Below are positions 38,863-48,582 of a stretch of 64,000 bases of DNA, piece by piece (position 1 is the first letter of the stretch; the number at the start of each line of letters is the position of its first letter). The stretch comes from Marinobacter persicus (lineage in GTDB: Bacteria > Pseudomonadota > Gammaproteobacteria > Pseudomonadales > Oleiphilaceae). Made by a program: the position numbers and the translations under genes. Location: positions 124,001 through 188,000 of the forward strand of contig NZ_PTIV01000004.1 of assembly GCF_002934325.1 (NCBI RefSeq). The letters run 5' to 3'. Below the pieces are notes generated by a model, which saw only the letters and a list, made by a program, of their open reading frames with translations, was not told the origin of the DNA and searched no databases.

Positions 38863-40017
38863 CTAGATCTTCAGCTTGAACCCTACCGCCTTGAAACTAT
38901 CCTGCATGGAGCGCCCCGCCCCTTTTAGCTGGACTTTCAGACTGGAACACTCCCGCCGCACCGGATAATCCCGACGCAACGCATCGAACGCTTCCGCACG
39001 CTCATCCGCGCTGCCGCGCATGGCCAGTCGCAATTTCACGTCGTCGGTTCGGGGGTCGTAGCAGACTCTCAGGGCGGTTCTCAGGGCCTTCTGTTCGTCC
39101 GCCGTGGCTGTGAAGGTCAATTTACTCAGTGGCGGTTCAGGCAGGTACTGACCGGCTTTCTTGCGTACCGGCAGGCCCAGATAGTGGCTCAGGGCCTGGT
39201 AGATCATCTCCGTGCCGCGCACCTTGCCTTCCAGGCTGTAGCCCGCAATATGAGGAGTGGCCAGCCAGACGGAGCCCACCAGTTCCGGATCGATCCCCGG
39301 TTCATTTTCCCAGACATCCAACGCCACCGACGGTGCGTTGGCCTGAGACAGTCGGGCTTTCAGCGCCTGGTTGTCGATCACTTCTCCCCGGCCGCTGTTG
39401 ATCAGCAACTGGTTGCTGCCCAGCAGGGAGAGTCTGGATTCGTCGAGCATGTGATAGGTCGGGTGAGAGCCTTCACGGGTCAAAGGGGTGTGCAGACTAA
39501 TAACATCGCACTTCAGGGCTTCTTCCAGGGAGGTAAATTCCGGCCCCTCGGGCCCTTCTGCCTCCGCCCGGGGCGGGTCGCAGAGGCGAACCTTGAAGCC
39601 TAGACGCTGGAGCCGGCCGGCCAGGCAACCACCCACGTTACCCACGCCAACAATACCGACACTCAGCTCATTACCATCCGCCAGCCCACAACGCTCGGCA
39701 TGCAGCGAGAGAACCGACAGCACATATTCAACCACACTGTTGGCATTGCAGCCCGGCGCGGCCGAGAAACCGATGCCCTGCTCTTTGAGCCAGCCGACAT
39801 CCACGTGGTCAGTACCAATCGTCGCCGTGCCAACGAAACGAACACGACTGCCCTCCAGTAATTCAGGGCCCACGGGAGTAACGGAACGGACCAGAAGCAC
39901 ATCGGCATCGCGGACGTCGTCAGCCGTCATATGGCGACCGGCGACGCGACGAATCTCGCCAATGTCCGTGAAAAATGACTCCAATAACGGGATGTTCTCG
40001 TCAGCTACGATCAGCAT
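38863..40017 (-). CDS. pdxB: Erythronate-4-phosphate dehydrogenase PdxB
   Basis: PdxB oxidises 4-phosphoerythronate in the pyridoxal phosphate pathway. The 384-residue D-2-hydroxyacid dehydrogenase begins MLIVADENIPLLESFF, a PdxB hallmark, has the NAD motif GIVGVGNVGGCLAGRL near 122 and HTPLTREGSHPTYHM, and ends with the PdxB-specific dimerisation domain. AGGAGCC stands before the ATG. It is 15 bases downstream of rhlB on the minus strand. Confidence 0.96.
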   Translation of the reverse strand: MLIVADENIPLLESFFTDIGEIRRVAGRHMTADDVRDADVLLVRSVTPVGPELLEGSRVRFVGTATIGTDHVDVGWLKEQGIGFSAAPGCNANSVVEYVLSVLSLHAERCGLADGNELSVGIVGVGNVGGCLAGRLQRLGFKVRLCDPPRAEAEGPEGPEFTSLEEALKCDVISLHTPLTREGSHPTYHMLDESRLSLLGSNQLLINSGRGEVIDNQALKARLSQANAPSVALDVWENEPGIDPELVGSVWLATPHIAGYSLEGKVRGTEMIYQALSHYLGLPVRKKAGQYLPEPPLSKLTFTATADEQKALRTALRVCYDPRTDDVKLRLAMRGSADERAEAFDALRRDYPVRRECSSLKVQLKGAGRSMQDSFKAVGFKLKI

Positions 40018-40032
40018 GCCACAAGGCTCCTG

Positions 40033-41316
40033 TCAGTTCCGGCGTTGGCGCGGCCCACCGCGTCTGGAGGGAGAACGCCCGCCACCGCCTCGTCGACCAC
40101 CACGTTTGCGCTGTATGGCGGGTTTTTCCAGTGGCGTCATCAATGCCTCGTCGGGCACTTCGGTTTTCAGCTTCTGACTGATATAGGTCTCGATGGCGGG
40201 CAGCGCAAAGGCGTCTTCCTCGCCGGCAAAGCTGATGGAAACGCCCGTGCTCCCGGCTCGCCCGGTACGGCCAATGCGGTGCACGTAATCCTCGGCGTTG
40301 TCCGGCAGGTTGTAGTTGAAGACATGGGTCACGCCGGTCACGTGAATACCCCGGCCGGCCACGTCGGTGGCCACCAACACCTGGATCTCGCCTTTCTTGA
40401 ACTGGTCCAGGGTTTTCAGGCGCTTGTTCTGGGCAATCTCACCGGACATCAGGGCCACTTTCACGCCTTGGTTTTTCAGATCTTCTTCCAGATCCCGGCA
40501 CTGGTCCCGGCGATTGGCGAAGACGATGGCCTTTTCCACTTCCGGGCGCTTGAGATAGTTGGTCAGCACCTGCAGCTTGTCATCGTCAGAGGCCAGGTAC
40601 ACGGTCTGCTGCACCCGCTCAGCCGTTTTCTGCTCCGGCTCGATTTCCACAAATTCGGCATTGCGGGTCCACATGGAGGCCAGGTTGAGTACGTCCTGGT
40701 TGAAGGTGGCGCTGAATAGCAGTGTCTGGCGGTCGTCTTTCGGGGTGCACTTGCGGATGATGCGCTTCACGTCCGGGATGAAGCCCATGTCCAGCATGCG
40801 GTCGGCTTCATCCAGGATAAGGATGTCGAGCTGGTCGAGGAACACATCCTGGGAACCCAGGAAATCGATCAGACGGCCGGGCGTGGCCACCAGGACATCG
40901 ACAATTTCGTTCTGGAGCTGCTCGCGCTGCTTGTCATAGTTCATGCCGCCCACCACGGTGACCACGTTGTGGCCGGTAAAGTGGCAGAGCTGCTCGGCAT
41001 CCTTGGCGATCTGCATGGCCAGCTCCCGGGTGGGTGCCAGAGCCAGAACCCGCGGCTCGGAGGCGTAGCGGTCTTTGGCCGGGATCGGGGTTTCCAGCAG
41101 AGACTGAATGGCGGTAATCAGGAACGCGGCGGTTTTGCCGGTGCCGGTCTGAGCCTGGCCGATCAGGTCTTCACAGGCCAGGGTCCAGGGCAGGGTTTCC
41201 GCCTGGATCGGCGTGCAGTATTCAAAACCGATTTTACTGATGGCATCCAGCAGGCGTTGGTCCAGATTCAGCTCGGAAAAACGCAGTTCGCTGGTGTGGG
41301 TGGTTTCAGAGGTCAT
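40033..41316 (-). CDS. rhlB: DEAD-box RNA helicase RhlB
   Basis: An ATP-dependent RNA helicase of the RhlB group, linked to mRNA turnover in the degradosome. The 427-residue protein has the Q motif FEYCTPIQAETLP, AQTGTGKT (motif I), PTRELAMQ, DEAD in LDEADRMLD, SAT, and HRIGRTGRAG (motif VI), then a basic tail rich in Arg-Gly (residues about 395-427). The open frame extends to 41388, but ATG at 41316 matches family starts. It lies between epmC and pdxB. RhlB rather than RhlE is judged from overall similarity. Confidence 0.9.
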   Translation of the reverse strand: MTSETTHTSELRFSELNLDQRLLDAISKIGFEYCTPIQAETLPWTLACEDLIGQAQTGTGKTAAFLITAIQSLLETPIPAKDRYASEPRVLALAPTRELAMQIAKDAEQLCHFTGHNVVTVVGGMNYDKQREQLQNEIVDVLVATPGRLIDFLGSQDVFLDQLDILILDEADRMLDMGFIPDVKRIIRKCTPKDDRQTLLFSATFNQDVLNLASMWTRNAEFVEIEPEQKTAERVQQTVYLASDDDKLQVLTNYLKRPEVEKAIVFANRRDQCRDLEEDLKNQGVKVALMSGEIAQNKRLKTLDQFKKGEIQVLVATDVAGRGIHVTGVTHVFNYNLPDNAEDYVHRIGRTGRAGSTGVSISFAGEEDAFALPAIETYISQKLKTEVPDEALMTPLEKPAIQRKRGGRRGGGGRSPSRRGGPRQRRN

Positions 41317-41336
41317 AAAAGTCGGATAATCCTTGT

Positions 41337-41903
41337 TTAAGCATGCTCGGGTTCCGCCGGCAGGATGCGATGCTGATCCTGTTGCCAATGACGATGTATC
41401 TGGCCGCGGGTCCCGTAAAAATCTGCAAGAGTCTCGAAAAATTGCCGGGCCCGATGAGGCAGGCCCTTACCAAGGTAGTCTGCCACCTGGTCATTTACAC
41501 GGCGGCGAAACGTTTGCTCGTCGGCAGCACCGTCACCAGCGAGGTTGTCCACGCTGATATGAAAGCGGGAACCTGCCGCCAGGGCAAATAGCCACTCCAT
41601 TGCCTGAGGCTGGATTTCCACCTGTTCAAAAGCCCGCTGCTGTTCAGGTGTGCGGCCATCGGGACAATACCAGTAGCCGTAATCGTAAAGGGTGCGACGG
41701 TGTTCACCGGCAATGCACCAGTGCGCAATCTCGTGCAGTGCGCTGGCAAAAAAACCACGGGCAAACACCACCTGAGCAAGCGCGCCTGGCTTGCTGGCGG
41801 GTAGGTATTCCGGTTCGCCGCCGCCCCTGACCAGTATCGTCCGATGCGATTCCCGGAACAGGTCATTGAACAGCATGATAAGATCGTCTGGATTGTGCTT
41901 CAT
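41337..41903 (-). CDS. epmC: Elongation factor P hydroxylase EpmC
   Basis: EpmC hydroxylates the beta-lysyl-lysine of EF-P. The 188-residue sequence aligns with E. coli YfcM along its length: EPEYLPA, FARGFFASALHEIAHWCIAG with HEIAH at 57-61 (metal site), YWYCPDGR, and VEIQPQAMEWLF. The frame opens at 41981, but ATG at 41903 gives the E. coli length. It overlaps no neighbour and stands divergent from dsbD. EpmA and EpmB, which act before it, are not in the window. Confidence 0.92.
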   Translation of the reverse strand: MKHNPDDLIMLFNDLFRESHRTILVRGGGEPEYLPASKPGALAQVVFARGFFASALHEIAHWCIAGEHRRTLYDYGYWYCPDGRTPEQQRAFEQVEIQPQAMEWLFALAAGSRFHISVDNLAGDGAADEQTFRRRVNDQVADYLGKGLPHRARQFFETLADFYGTRGQIHRHWQQDQHRILPAEPEHA

Positions 41904-42021
41904 CGGTTGGCTATTGTGCGACTTTAGTGCTGGCAATTCCAGAGGGAACTTTGCCGTAACGCTCAGGTCCATTGTCAGCAACCACTCTCACGCATGTTTG
42001 ACCCAGGATATCGTAGGTTCC

Positions 42022-43908
42022 ATGACGGCAGCTTCCACTCTCCGACGGCCCTTCACCGCTCCTTTACTATACGCACTGACATTGGCACTGCTTTTAGTCT
42101 CTGGCCAGACTCACGCGCTGGGCGGCAGCAATTCTCTCTTTGGCTCCGGAACTGATTTCCTGCCGGTGGATGAAGCCCTGCCATTTGACTACACCACGGG
42201 CAACGGAGCGGTGGTCTTAACCTGGAACATCACCCCCGGCCACTACCTGTACAAGGACAGAATCCGGGTGACATCCATGACGGAGGGGGTAGTTCTGGGC
42301 GAACCCGAATTCTCGCTCGCGGGCACGGTCACCAATGATGAGTATTTTGGCGAGAGCACGGTCTTTTTTGACCCCATTACAGCACGCGTTCCCGTCACCC
42401 TTCCCGACGGAATGGACGAAGCGGAGCTTCAGGTGCGCTATCAAGGCTGCGCGAAAGCCGGTCTCTGCTACCCGCCGGAAACCAAAAACGTCCTCTACTA
42501 TCCCGGATCTGGCGACAATTCGGCGGCGCCAACTGTGAATGAGGCCAATGCCTCAACAGCCTCGCCCGACAACTTCACGACAGCGCCGGACACCTCAAGT
42601 GCCACCGGGCTGGCCGGTTTCCTGTCCAGCCAGTCAACCCTGGTCATTGCCGGGGTGTTCTTCTTGCTTGGCCTCGGGCTCACGTTTACGCCCTGCGTCC
42701 TGCCCATGGTGCCCATCATTTCCAGCATGGTCTCGGGCCGCAACACCCACAGTACGGGCCAGGCCTTGATGCTGTCCGGCAGTTACGTACTGGGCATGGC
42801 GGCGACCTACGCCGCGGCCGGGGTCATTACCGGCCTCCTGGGTGCCAGTTTCAACCTGCAGGCGCAATTACAGTCGCCCTGGGTTCTCGGCATCTTTGCC
42901 GCCTTCTTCGTGATTTTCGCCCTGTCGATGTTTGACCTGTTCGAAATCCAGATGCCGAGGGTTCTACGAGAATCCATCAACGGCGCCAGCCAGCGCTTGA
43001 CAGGCGGACGGGTCTTGAGCCTGTTTGGCATCGGTGTTCTTTCCACACTGATCGTTTCACCCTGCGTCTCGGCACCTCTGGCCGGTAGCCTCCTGTACAT
43101 CTCCACAACCCAGGATGCCGTGATTGGCGGGACCGCGCTGTTCTCGATGGGCCTCGGGATGGGTGTTCCCCTCATACTGGTGGCGGTAGGCGGCCGGAAA
43201 CTGCTGCCCACCTCGGGTCACTGGATGACTACCGTCAAACATTTCTACGGAGTCATGCTGCTTGCTGTCGCCATCTGGCTGGTGGAGCGCATGATTCCGG
43301 CCTGGGCCAGCCTGGCATTGTGGGGGCTCCTGGTGGGCATAACCGGCGTTCAGCTCGGCGCCTTCGACGCCGCCAAGGCCGGCTGGGAGCGAACGCGCAA
43401 GGGCCTGGGACTGGTATTGTTTGCCTACGGCCTGGCACTCCTGGCCGGTGCGGTTTCCGGCGCCCAGGATCCACTGAAACCACTGGCGCCATTCACGGCC
43501 GCCTCCCCGGCAGTCAGCGCAACCAGCCGGGAAAGCCATACCGAGTTCACCAGGGTGGCGGATCCGGAAACAATTCGGGAGATGCTTGGCGCGGCCAGTG
43601 AGCAGGGACAGCCCGTGATGCTCGACTTCTACGCCGACTGGTGCATCTCCTGCAAGGTGATGGAACGAAATGTGTTCAGTACTGCTGAAGTGGGCGACGC
43701 GCTCTCGTCCTATACCCTTCTGCAACTGGACATGACCGAAAACACGCCGGCACAACAGGCACTGCTGGACGAACTGGGTCTGTTCGGCCCACCGGCGATC
43801 CTGTTCTATCAGCGCAACGGGCAAGAACTTGAGCAGCACCGGGTGCTGGGGGAAATGGACAAGGAAGAGTTCCTCGCCCACCTTCGACAATTGCCGATTC
43901 CGGGCTAA
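42022..43908 (+). CDS. dsbD: Thiol:disulfide interchange protein DsbD
   Basis: DsbD carries electrons from cytoplasmic thioredoxin to periplasmic DsbC/DsbE partners. The 628-residue protein has a signal peptide (about 1-32), an N-terminal domain with the pair in GCAKAGLCYPP near 155, eight membrane helices holding TFTPCVLPMVPI and VSPCVSAPLAG, and a C-terminal thioredoxin domain with WCISCK near 543. All six cysteines are present. The open frame runs far upstream, but the ATG at 42022 begins the signal peptide. Confidence 0.95.
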   Translation: MTAASTLRRPFTAPLLYALTLALLLVSGQTHALGGSNSLFGSGTDFLPVDEALPFDYTTGNGAVVLTWNITPGHYLYKDRIRVTSMTEGVVLGEPEFSLAGTVTNDEYFGESTVFFDPITARVPVTLPDGMDEAELQVRYQGCAKAGLCYPPETKNVLYYPGSGDNSAAPTVNEANASTASPDNFTTAPDTSSATGLAGFLSSQSTLVIAGVFFLLGLGLTFTPCVLPMVPIISSMVSGRNTHSTGQALMLSGSYVLGMAATYAAAGVITGLLGASFNLQAQLQSPWVLGIFAAFFVIFALSMFDLFEIQMPRVLRESINGASQRLTGGRVLSLFGIGVLSTLIVSPCVSAPLAGSLLYISTTQDAVIGGTALFSMGLGMGVPLILVAVGGRKLLPTSGHWMTTVKHFYGVMLLAVAIWLVERMIPAWASLALWGLLVGITGVQLGAFDAAKAGWERTRKGLGLVLFAYGLALLAGAVSGAQDPLKPLAPFTAASPAVSATSRESHTEFTRVADPETIREMLGAASEQGQPVMLDFYADWCISCKVMERNVFSTAEVGDALSSYTLLQLDMTENTPAQQALLDELGLFGPPAILFYQRNGQELEQHRVLGEMDKEEFLAHLRQLPIPG

Positions 43909-43915
43909 ACGCCCG
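43901..43915. terminator. Weak hairpin between dsbD and tusA-like gene
   Basis: CGGGC-TAAAC-GCCCG forms a five-base-pair stem that includes the dsbD stop codon, between convergent genes. There is no clear T tract on either side, so terminator function is uncertain. Confidence 0.3.
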
Positions 43916-43917
43916 AC

Positions 43918-44157
43918 TTATTCACCTCGCCGTATCAGGTACACAAACTCCCCGTCCTGCTCGGTTTCGTTCACCAACTCGTGCCCCAGAAACTGACAGA
44001 AGCGGGGAATATCGCGGGTGGTGGACGGATCGGTTGCAATCACCCTCAGTATGCGCCCAGGGGCGACGTCATTGATGCGGTTATGCAGCATCATCACTGG
44101 CTCCGGGCAATAAAGTCCTCTGGCATCCAATTCGGCATCAAACTCGGGCGCGGCCAC
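43918..44157 (-). CDS. TusA-family sulfurtransferase
   Basis: A 79-residue SirA/TusA-like protein, which passes persulfide sulfur in tRNA thiolation or other sulfur transfer. It has the motif [14 protein letters not shown] with the active cysteine at 17 in CPEP and ends with FVYLIRRGE. The start is a GTG with AAGGAG upstream. It may feed MnmA (encoded about 17 kb away), but TusBCD and TusE are not visible here, so calling it TusA proper is an inference. It is divergent from the ABM-domain gene. Confidence 0.9.
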   Translation of the reverse strand: MAAPEFDAELDARGLYCPEPVMMLHNRINDVAPGRILRVIATDPSTTRDIPRFCQFLGHELVNETEQDGEFVYLIRRGE

Positions 44158-44243
44158 GCGTGATCTCCTTCTGAAATGAGGCCATTTTGGCGAATCCGTG
44201 ATAACTTATTGTTTATAGCAGTTAAAACTATTGGAGATAGACC

Positions 44244-44534
44244 ATGATACGTGTTTTGATCGAGCGACACATCGCCGAATCCCTGGAATCTGCCTACGAA
44301 CAACAGTCCAGGTTGGTCCTGCAACACTCTGTGGCCCAGCCAGGCTTCATCTCCGGCGAAACCCTGGTCGACAAGCACGACCCCAACCACCGGATCACCC
44401 TCTCGAACTGGCGCTCAGAGACCGACTGGGAGCGCTGGCACCACTCTGATGAGCGCAAGGAGCTGATGACGCAACTGATCCCGATGATGGATAAGGACGA
44501 GACCATCATGATCCTGGAACAGAACGCAGTCTAA
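44244..44534 (+). CDS. Antibiotic biosynthesis monooxygenase (ABM)-domain protein
   Basis: A 96-residue dimeric ferredoxin-like-fold protein with the ABM pattern: VLIERHIAESLESAYEQQ, QPGFISGETLVD, and LSNWRSETDWERWHHSDERKEL (core NWRSETDWERWHHS). Such proteins may be small monooxygenases or stress proteins; the substrate cannot be told. TTGGAGAT precedes the ATG. It lies divergent from the tusA-like gene and convergent with rlmM, two bases apart. Confidence 0.85.
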   Translation: MIRVLIERHIAESLESAYEQQSRLVLQHSVAQPGFISGETLVDKHDPNHRITLSNWRSETDWERWHHSDERKELMTQLIPMMDKDETIMILEQNAV

Positions 44535-44536
44535 GC

Positions 44537-45607
44537 TCAAACCAGCCGCTCAATGAAGCAGGTGATTTCCTCCCGGTCGTGATAGAGATGGCGGGCTCGC
44601 ATTCGATAGTCGATGCCCGCTTTCTCCAGTCCCTCTTCAATCAGTTCCCGACAGATCAACCACTCCTCGTAGCGCTTCTTCATGGGCAATTTCAGATTGA
44701 AAATCGTGTAGCGGCAAAGCTTCTCACCGAGCCAATCCACAACCATGCTCGCAGTTTTCCGGGGTTGATCGACAATGTCGCAAACCATCCAGTCAATCCC
44801 GCGCCGTGGCCGCCAGTTATAGCCATCGGCCCGCACATGCTCTACCTGCCCGGACGCCATCAACTCAGGGTTCATGGGGCCGTTATCGACGGCGGTCACC
44901 AGCATGCCTTCTTTAACCAACTGCCACGTCCAACCTCCCGGGGCAGCGCCCAGGTCCGCAGCTCTCTTCCCCCCGCCGAGATAATCCAGCCACTGGCTCT
45001 CGGGAATGAACACTTTCCAAGCCTCCTCCAGCTTCAGGGCAGAGCGACTGGGCGCGGAGGCAGGCAGCCGCAAACGCGGAATACCACCAGCAAAAGGAGA
45101 GCGGTTGTCTTTCAGACTGACGCCAATAACTGCTGTACTGAAATCCAGCAACAACACTTCCAGTTGGGCCGGCGCATCGGGTTGATCATGCAGCAGACCT
45201 GCCCCACGCAGGCCTTTCGACAGGGGCGAAACCCACTTGCGGGCGAAATTGCCCAGATCCCGATCGGAATTGGTTTCCGGCAGCCGGATCTCCAGGCGAG
45301 CCGTGTTATCACTCTGCCAACCCAGGTCGCGCAAAAAATCGATCACCGCCCCAACGCGATCCTCCTTGGGAAGAGCACAGTCGCCCAAAACCACGAACCA
45401 GTCCCGGACAAAGACAAGCTCCTCAAGCGCGAGCCTGGCCATCAGTTCCTCACCCGCCTCACCACTGCCAATGACAAACCGGACCAGGCCGTCGCCCTTT
45501 CCGGGCATAAAATACCCAAACATTCCGACATTGGCGGCCTGATCGGTCAGTTCCTGGCCGGCTTCGGCTTCAAACCCCGGGCGGCATACCAGCATTATCT
45601 GTTGCAT
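44537..45607 (-). CDS. rlmM: 23S rRNA 2'-O-ribose methyltransferase RlmM
   Basis: RlmM methylates C2498 of 23S rRNA with S-adenosylmethionine. The 356-residue protein has an N-terminal THUMP-like region (starting MLVCRPGFEAEAGQELTDQA near residue 5), and a Rossmann domain with the SAM motif AADLGAAPGGWTWQLV, WMVCDIVDQP and FNLKLPMKKRYEEW. I prefer ATG at 45607 over the TTG one codon upstream. The downstream hydrolase gene is 21 bases from its start on the same strand. Confidence 0.96.
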   Translation of the reverse strand: MQQIMLVCRPGFEAEAGQELTDQAANVGMFGYFMPGKGDGLVRFVIGSGEAGEELMARLALEELVFVRDWFVVLGDCALPKEDRVGAVIDFLRDLGWQSDNTARLEIRLPETNSDRDLGNFARKWVSPLSKGLRGAGLLHDQPDAPAQLEVLLLDFSTAVIGVSLKDNRSPFAGGIPRLRLPASAPSRSALKLEEAWKVFIPESQWLDYLGGGKRAADLGAAPGGWTWQLVKEGMLVTAVDNGPMNPELMASGQVEHVRADGYNWRPRRGIDWMVCDIVDQPRKTASMVVDWLGEKLCRYTIFNLKLPMKKRYEEWLICRELIEEGLEKAGIDYRMRARHLYHDREEITCFIERLV

Positions 45608-45631
45608 CAATCACCTGTATTGCAAAACGGC

Positions 45632-46285
45632 TCAACGGACGAGGAGACACTCCTGGACGAAGCGACGGGTTTCAATCGCGGCACTCTCAATCAGTTGTTC
45701 CTGTGTTTCAGGCTGCTTTTTCAGCGGCTCGAAATCATGATTTCCACCTTCCAGCCAAATCAGCCTGGTGAGCCCGGAAATCGCTCCCACCGACTCTATT
45801 TCGGCCGGTTTGCCAAACGGGTCACGGGTACCCTGAATCACCAGGAGCGGGCATTGTAACCTCTCAAAATGACCGATGCGCCATCGATCCATTTTGCCTG
45901 GCGGGTGAAACGGGTAGCCATAACAGGCAACACCGTCAATGCCTTCCGCACCTTCACTGGCCAGGAGACTGGCCATCCTGCCACCCATGGATTTACCACC
46001 GACAAGGAGCGTACATCCCTGTCCTTGTTCCGACCGGACCTTTGCCACCACTTCCCGGAAGGCTTCCAGCAACACCGGCGCCCGATCCGGTGGCCGCTTC
46101 CTGCCGTCGGCCCGCCGCTTGACCATGTAGGGAAACTCAAACCGAACGCAGGCAATGCCCTCCCGATCCAGGGAGTCGGCCAAAGCTTCCATAAACGTCG
46201 AATCCATGGGCGCTCCTGCCCCGTGGGCCAAAATCATGATACAATCCGGAGCCTTGGCGTAGCCTTCCGTCGTTATCCAATTCAT
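45632..46285 (-). CDS. Alpha/beta-hydrolase, KANL3/Tex30-like
   Basis: A 217-residue alpha/beta hydrolase. LAHGAGAPMDS near 20 forms the oxyanion region, GGKSMGGRMASLLA near 93 has the GxSxG nucleophile (GKSMGG), and LVIQGTRDPFG and EGGNHDF provide Asp and His. This is the Tex30/KANL3-like group with no firm bacterial function. The frame continues more than 1.2 kb upstream antisense to ccoN, but the ATG at 46285 has GGA/GGAA upstream and begins the conserved part. It reads away from ccoN. Confidence 0.88.
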   Translation of the reverse strand: MNWITTEGYAKAPDCIMILAHGAGAPMDSTFMEALADSLDREGIACVRFEFPYMVKRRADGRKRPPDRAPVLLEAFREVVAKVRSEQGQGCTLLVGGKSMGGRMASLLASEGAEGIDGVACYGYPFHPPGKMDRWRIGHFERLQCPLLVIQGTRDPFGKPAEIESVGAISGLTRLIWLEGGNHDFEPLKKQPETQEQLIESAAIETRRFVQECLLVR

Positions 46286-46433
46286 AAGATTTCCGTCCCG
46301 TTTTGAAGGACCGCTATCATTCGCATTTGAGAGCAAATCTTCAATGCCTCGCACCTTCTTGGATTTATTAATAATTGCCTGCAAGTTACTGGCCAGGTTG
46401 TTGATTCGGGCGGATTTGACGGATGTCATTACT

Positions 46434-46475
46434 TGATCTTGATCATTGCAAAGAAATAATCGTTTCTCCATACTT
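46434..46475 (+). promoter_or_regulatory. FNR/ANR box and class II promoter of ccoNOQP
   Basis: TTGATCTTGATCAT at 46434-46447 matches TTGAT-N4-ATCAA with one change. If transcription starts near 46482 the box is centred at -41.5, and CATACT at 46470-46475 fills the -10 position exactly. This is the classic arrangement of FNR-type activation, so the cbb3 operon should be induced at low oxygen. The regulator gene is not in the window. Confidence 0.85.
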
Positions 46476-46516
46476 GCCCCCGCATAATCCCCCATCCTGA
46501 ACCCATTGGTAAGGCT

Positions 46517-47953
46517 ATGAGCACAGTAAACGCAAACCTGACATACAACTACAAGGTGGTGAGACAGTTCGCCATCATGACAGTGGTATGGGGTATTGTT
46601 GGCATGGCTCTGGGTGTGCTGATTGCGGCACAGCTGGTTTGGCCATCCCTCAACCTCGACCTGTCCTTCCTCCATCTGCACTTTGGCCGTCTGCGGCCGC
46701 TGCATACCAACGCCGTTATCTTCGGCTTTGGTGGAAGTGCCCTGTTTGCCACTTCGTACTACGTAGTTCAGCGGACCTGTCAGGCCCGTCTGTTCTCTGG
46801 CGGTCTGGCATCCTTCACGTTCTGGGGCTGGCAAGCGATCATCGTAGCCGCCGCCATCACCCTGCCGCTGGGCCTGACCACATCCAAGGAATACGCCGAG
46901 CTGGAATGGCCGATCGACATCGCAATCGCGGTTGTCTGGGTGGTCTACGCCATCGTATTCTTCGGAACCGTCATGAAGCGCAGCACGCCGCACATCTATG
47001 TGGCTAACTGGTTCTACGGCGCCTTCATCATCACCGTTGCCGTACTGCACATCGGCAACAACATGGCTCTGCCTGCTGGCGCGTTCAAGTCCTACTCGGC
47101 CTACGCCGGCGTGACTGACGCCATGATGCAGTGGTGGTACGGTCACAACGCAGTAGGCTTCTTCCTGACCGCCGGCTTCCTGGGCATGATGTACTACTTC
47201 GTACCCAAGCAGGCTGAGCGTCCGGTCTACTCCTACCGTCTGTCGATCGTGCACTTCTGGGCTCTGATCGCCACTTACGTCTGGGCCGGTGGTCACCACC
47301 TGCACTACTCCGCACTGCCTGACTGGGCACAAACCGCGGGCATGGTTATGTCCCTGATCCTGTTGGCTCCGTCCTGGGGTGGTATGATCAACGGCATGAT
47401 GACCCTTTCTGGTGCCTGGCACAAACTGCGCACCGACCCGATCCTGCGTTTCCTGGTGGTTTCCCTGTCTTTCTACGGCATGTCCACCTTCGAAGGTCCG
47501 ATGATGTCCATCAAGACCGTAAACGCGCTGTCCCACAACACTGACTGGACCATCGGCCACGTGCACTCAGGTGCCCTGGGCTGGGTTGCCATGATCAGCA
47601 TTGGTGCCATTTATCACCTGGTTCCGAAACTCTGGGGCCTGAAGGAAATGTACAGCACTTCATGGATCAACGTTCACTTCTGGCTGGCGACCGTGGGTAC
47701 TGTTCTGTATATCGCCTCCATGTGGGTTAACGGCATCATGCAAGGCCTGATGTGGCGCGCAGTCAACGAAGACGGCACCCTGACCTACAGCTTTGTTGAA
47801 GCACTGGAAGCATCCTATCCGGGTTACTTCGTTCGCTTCCTTGGCGGCGTCATCTTCGTAGTAGGTATGCTCCTCATGGCTTACAACGTGTATATGACCA
47901 TACGCCAAAAAGAAGCTGTCGCAGAGGACAACGCAGCTGTCCAGGCGGCGTAA
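46517..47953 (+). CDS. ccoN: Cytochrome c oxidase cbb3-type subunit I CcoN
   Basis: CcoN holds heme b and the heme b3-CuB site where oxygen is reduced. The 478-residue protein has about twelve membrane helices and the histidine motifs [46 protein letters not shown] and [12 protein letters not shown]. Length is typical. It leads the operon behind the FNR-type promoter; TAAGG precedes the ATG. ccoO follows after 13 bases. Confidence 0.98.
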   Translation: MSTVNANLTYNYKVVRQFAIMTVVWGIVGMALGVLIAAQLVWPSLNLDLSFLHLHFGRLRPLHTNAVIFGFGGSALFATSYYVVQRTCQARLFSGGLASFTFWGWQAIIVAAAITLPLGLTTSKEYAELEWPIDIAIAVVWVVYAIVFFGTVMKRSTPHIYVANWFYGAFIITVAVLHIGNNMALPAGAFKSYSAYAGVTDAMMQWWYGHNAVGFFLTAGFLGMMYYFVPKQAERPVYSYRLSIVHFWALIATYVWAGGHHLHYSALPDWAQTAGMVMSLILLAPSWGGMINGMMTLSGAWHKLRTDPILRFLVVSLSFYGMSTFEGPMMSIKTVNALSHNTDWTIGHVHSGALGWVAMISIGAIYHLVPKLWGLKEMYSTSWINVHFWLATVGTVLYIASMWVNGIMQGLMWRAVNEDGTLTYSFVEALEASYPGYFVRFLGGVIFVVGMLLMAYNVYMTIRQKEAVAEDNAAVQAA

Positions 47954-47966
47954 GGGGAGAGACCAG

Positions 47967-48578
47967 ATGAAGAAACACGAACTTATCGAAAAGAACATTG
48001 GTCTGATGATCGTCCTGATTGTCCTGACCATCAGCGGTGGCTTCCTGGCAGAGGTAGTGCCTCTCTTCTTCCAGAAGAGCGTCAACGAGCCCGTTGAAGG
48101 CCTGGAGCCGCTGAATGCATTGGAACTGGAAGGTCGGGACATCTACATCCGTGAAGGCTGTCACGTTTGTCACACCCAACAGATCCGTCCATTCCGTGCC
48201 GAAACAGAACGCTACGGCCACTACTCCGTTGCGGGCGAGTTCGTTTACGACCGTCCGTTCCTGTGGGGCTCCAAGCGAACCGGTCCGGATCTGGCCCGCG
48301 TTGGCGGCCGCTACTCCGATGCCTGGCAGCGCCAGCACCTGTTTAACCCGCGTAGCGTGGTTCCCGAGTCCAACATGCCAGCATTCCCCTGGCTGTTCGA
48401 GAACAAGGTGGATCACGAGAGCATCGATGAGCGCATGAAAACCCTTCAGACGCTCGGCGTGCCCTACTCAGACGAACAGGTCGCGAATGCTTCCGAAGAC
48501 ATTCGGGGTAAGTTTGAAATTGAAGCCCTGGTCGCGTACCTGCAGCAGCTTGGTACTGTGATTTCAGAGAAACGGTGA
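47967..48578 (+). CDS. ccoO: Cytochrome c oxidase cbb3-type subunit II CcoO
   Basis: CcoO is the membrane-anchored monoheme cytochrome c of the cbb3 oxidase. The 203-residue protein has one N-terminal helix (about 11-33) and a periplasmic domain with heme site C65-x-x-C68-H69 ([12 protein letters not shown]); a methionine in [10 protein letters not shown] is the likely axial ligand. GGGGAGAG stands before the ATG. It is four bases upstream of ccoQ. Confidence 0.98.
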   Translation: MKKHELIEKNIGLMIVLIVLTISGGFLAEVVPLFFQKSVNEPVEGLEPLNALELEGRDIYIREGCHVCHTQQIRPFRAETERYGHYSVAGEFVYDRPFLWGSKRTGPDLARVGGRYSDAWQRQHLFNPRSVVPESNMPAFPWLFENKVDHESIDERMKTLQTLGVPYSDEQVANASEDIRGKFEIEALVAYLQQLGTVISEKR

Positions 48579-48582
48579 TCCA

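Noticed and set aside
45632..47566. A very long minus-strand open frame running from the hydrolase gene through the cco promoter and antisense to ccoN.
   Set aside because: Only the last 217 codons look like a protein family; the upstream part is low-complexity and antisense to a clear ccoN, so the gene starts at 46285.
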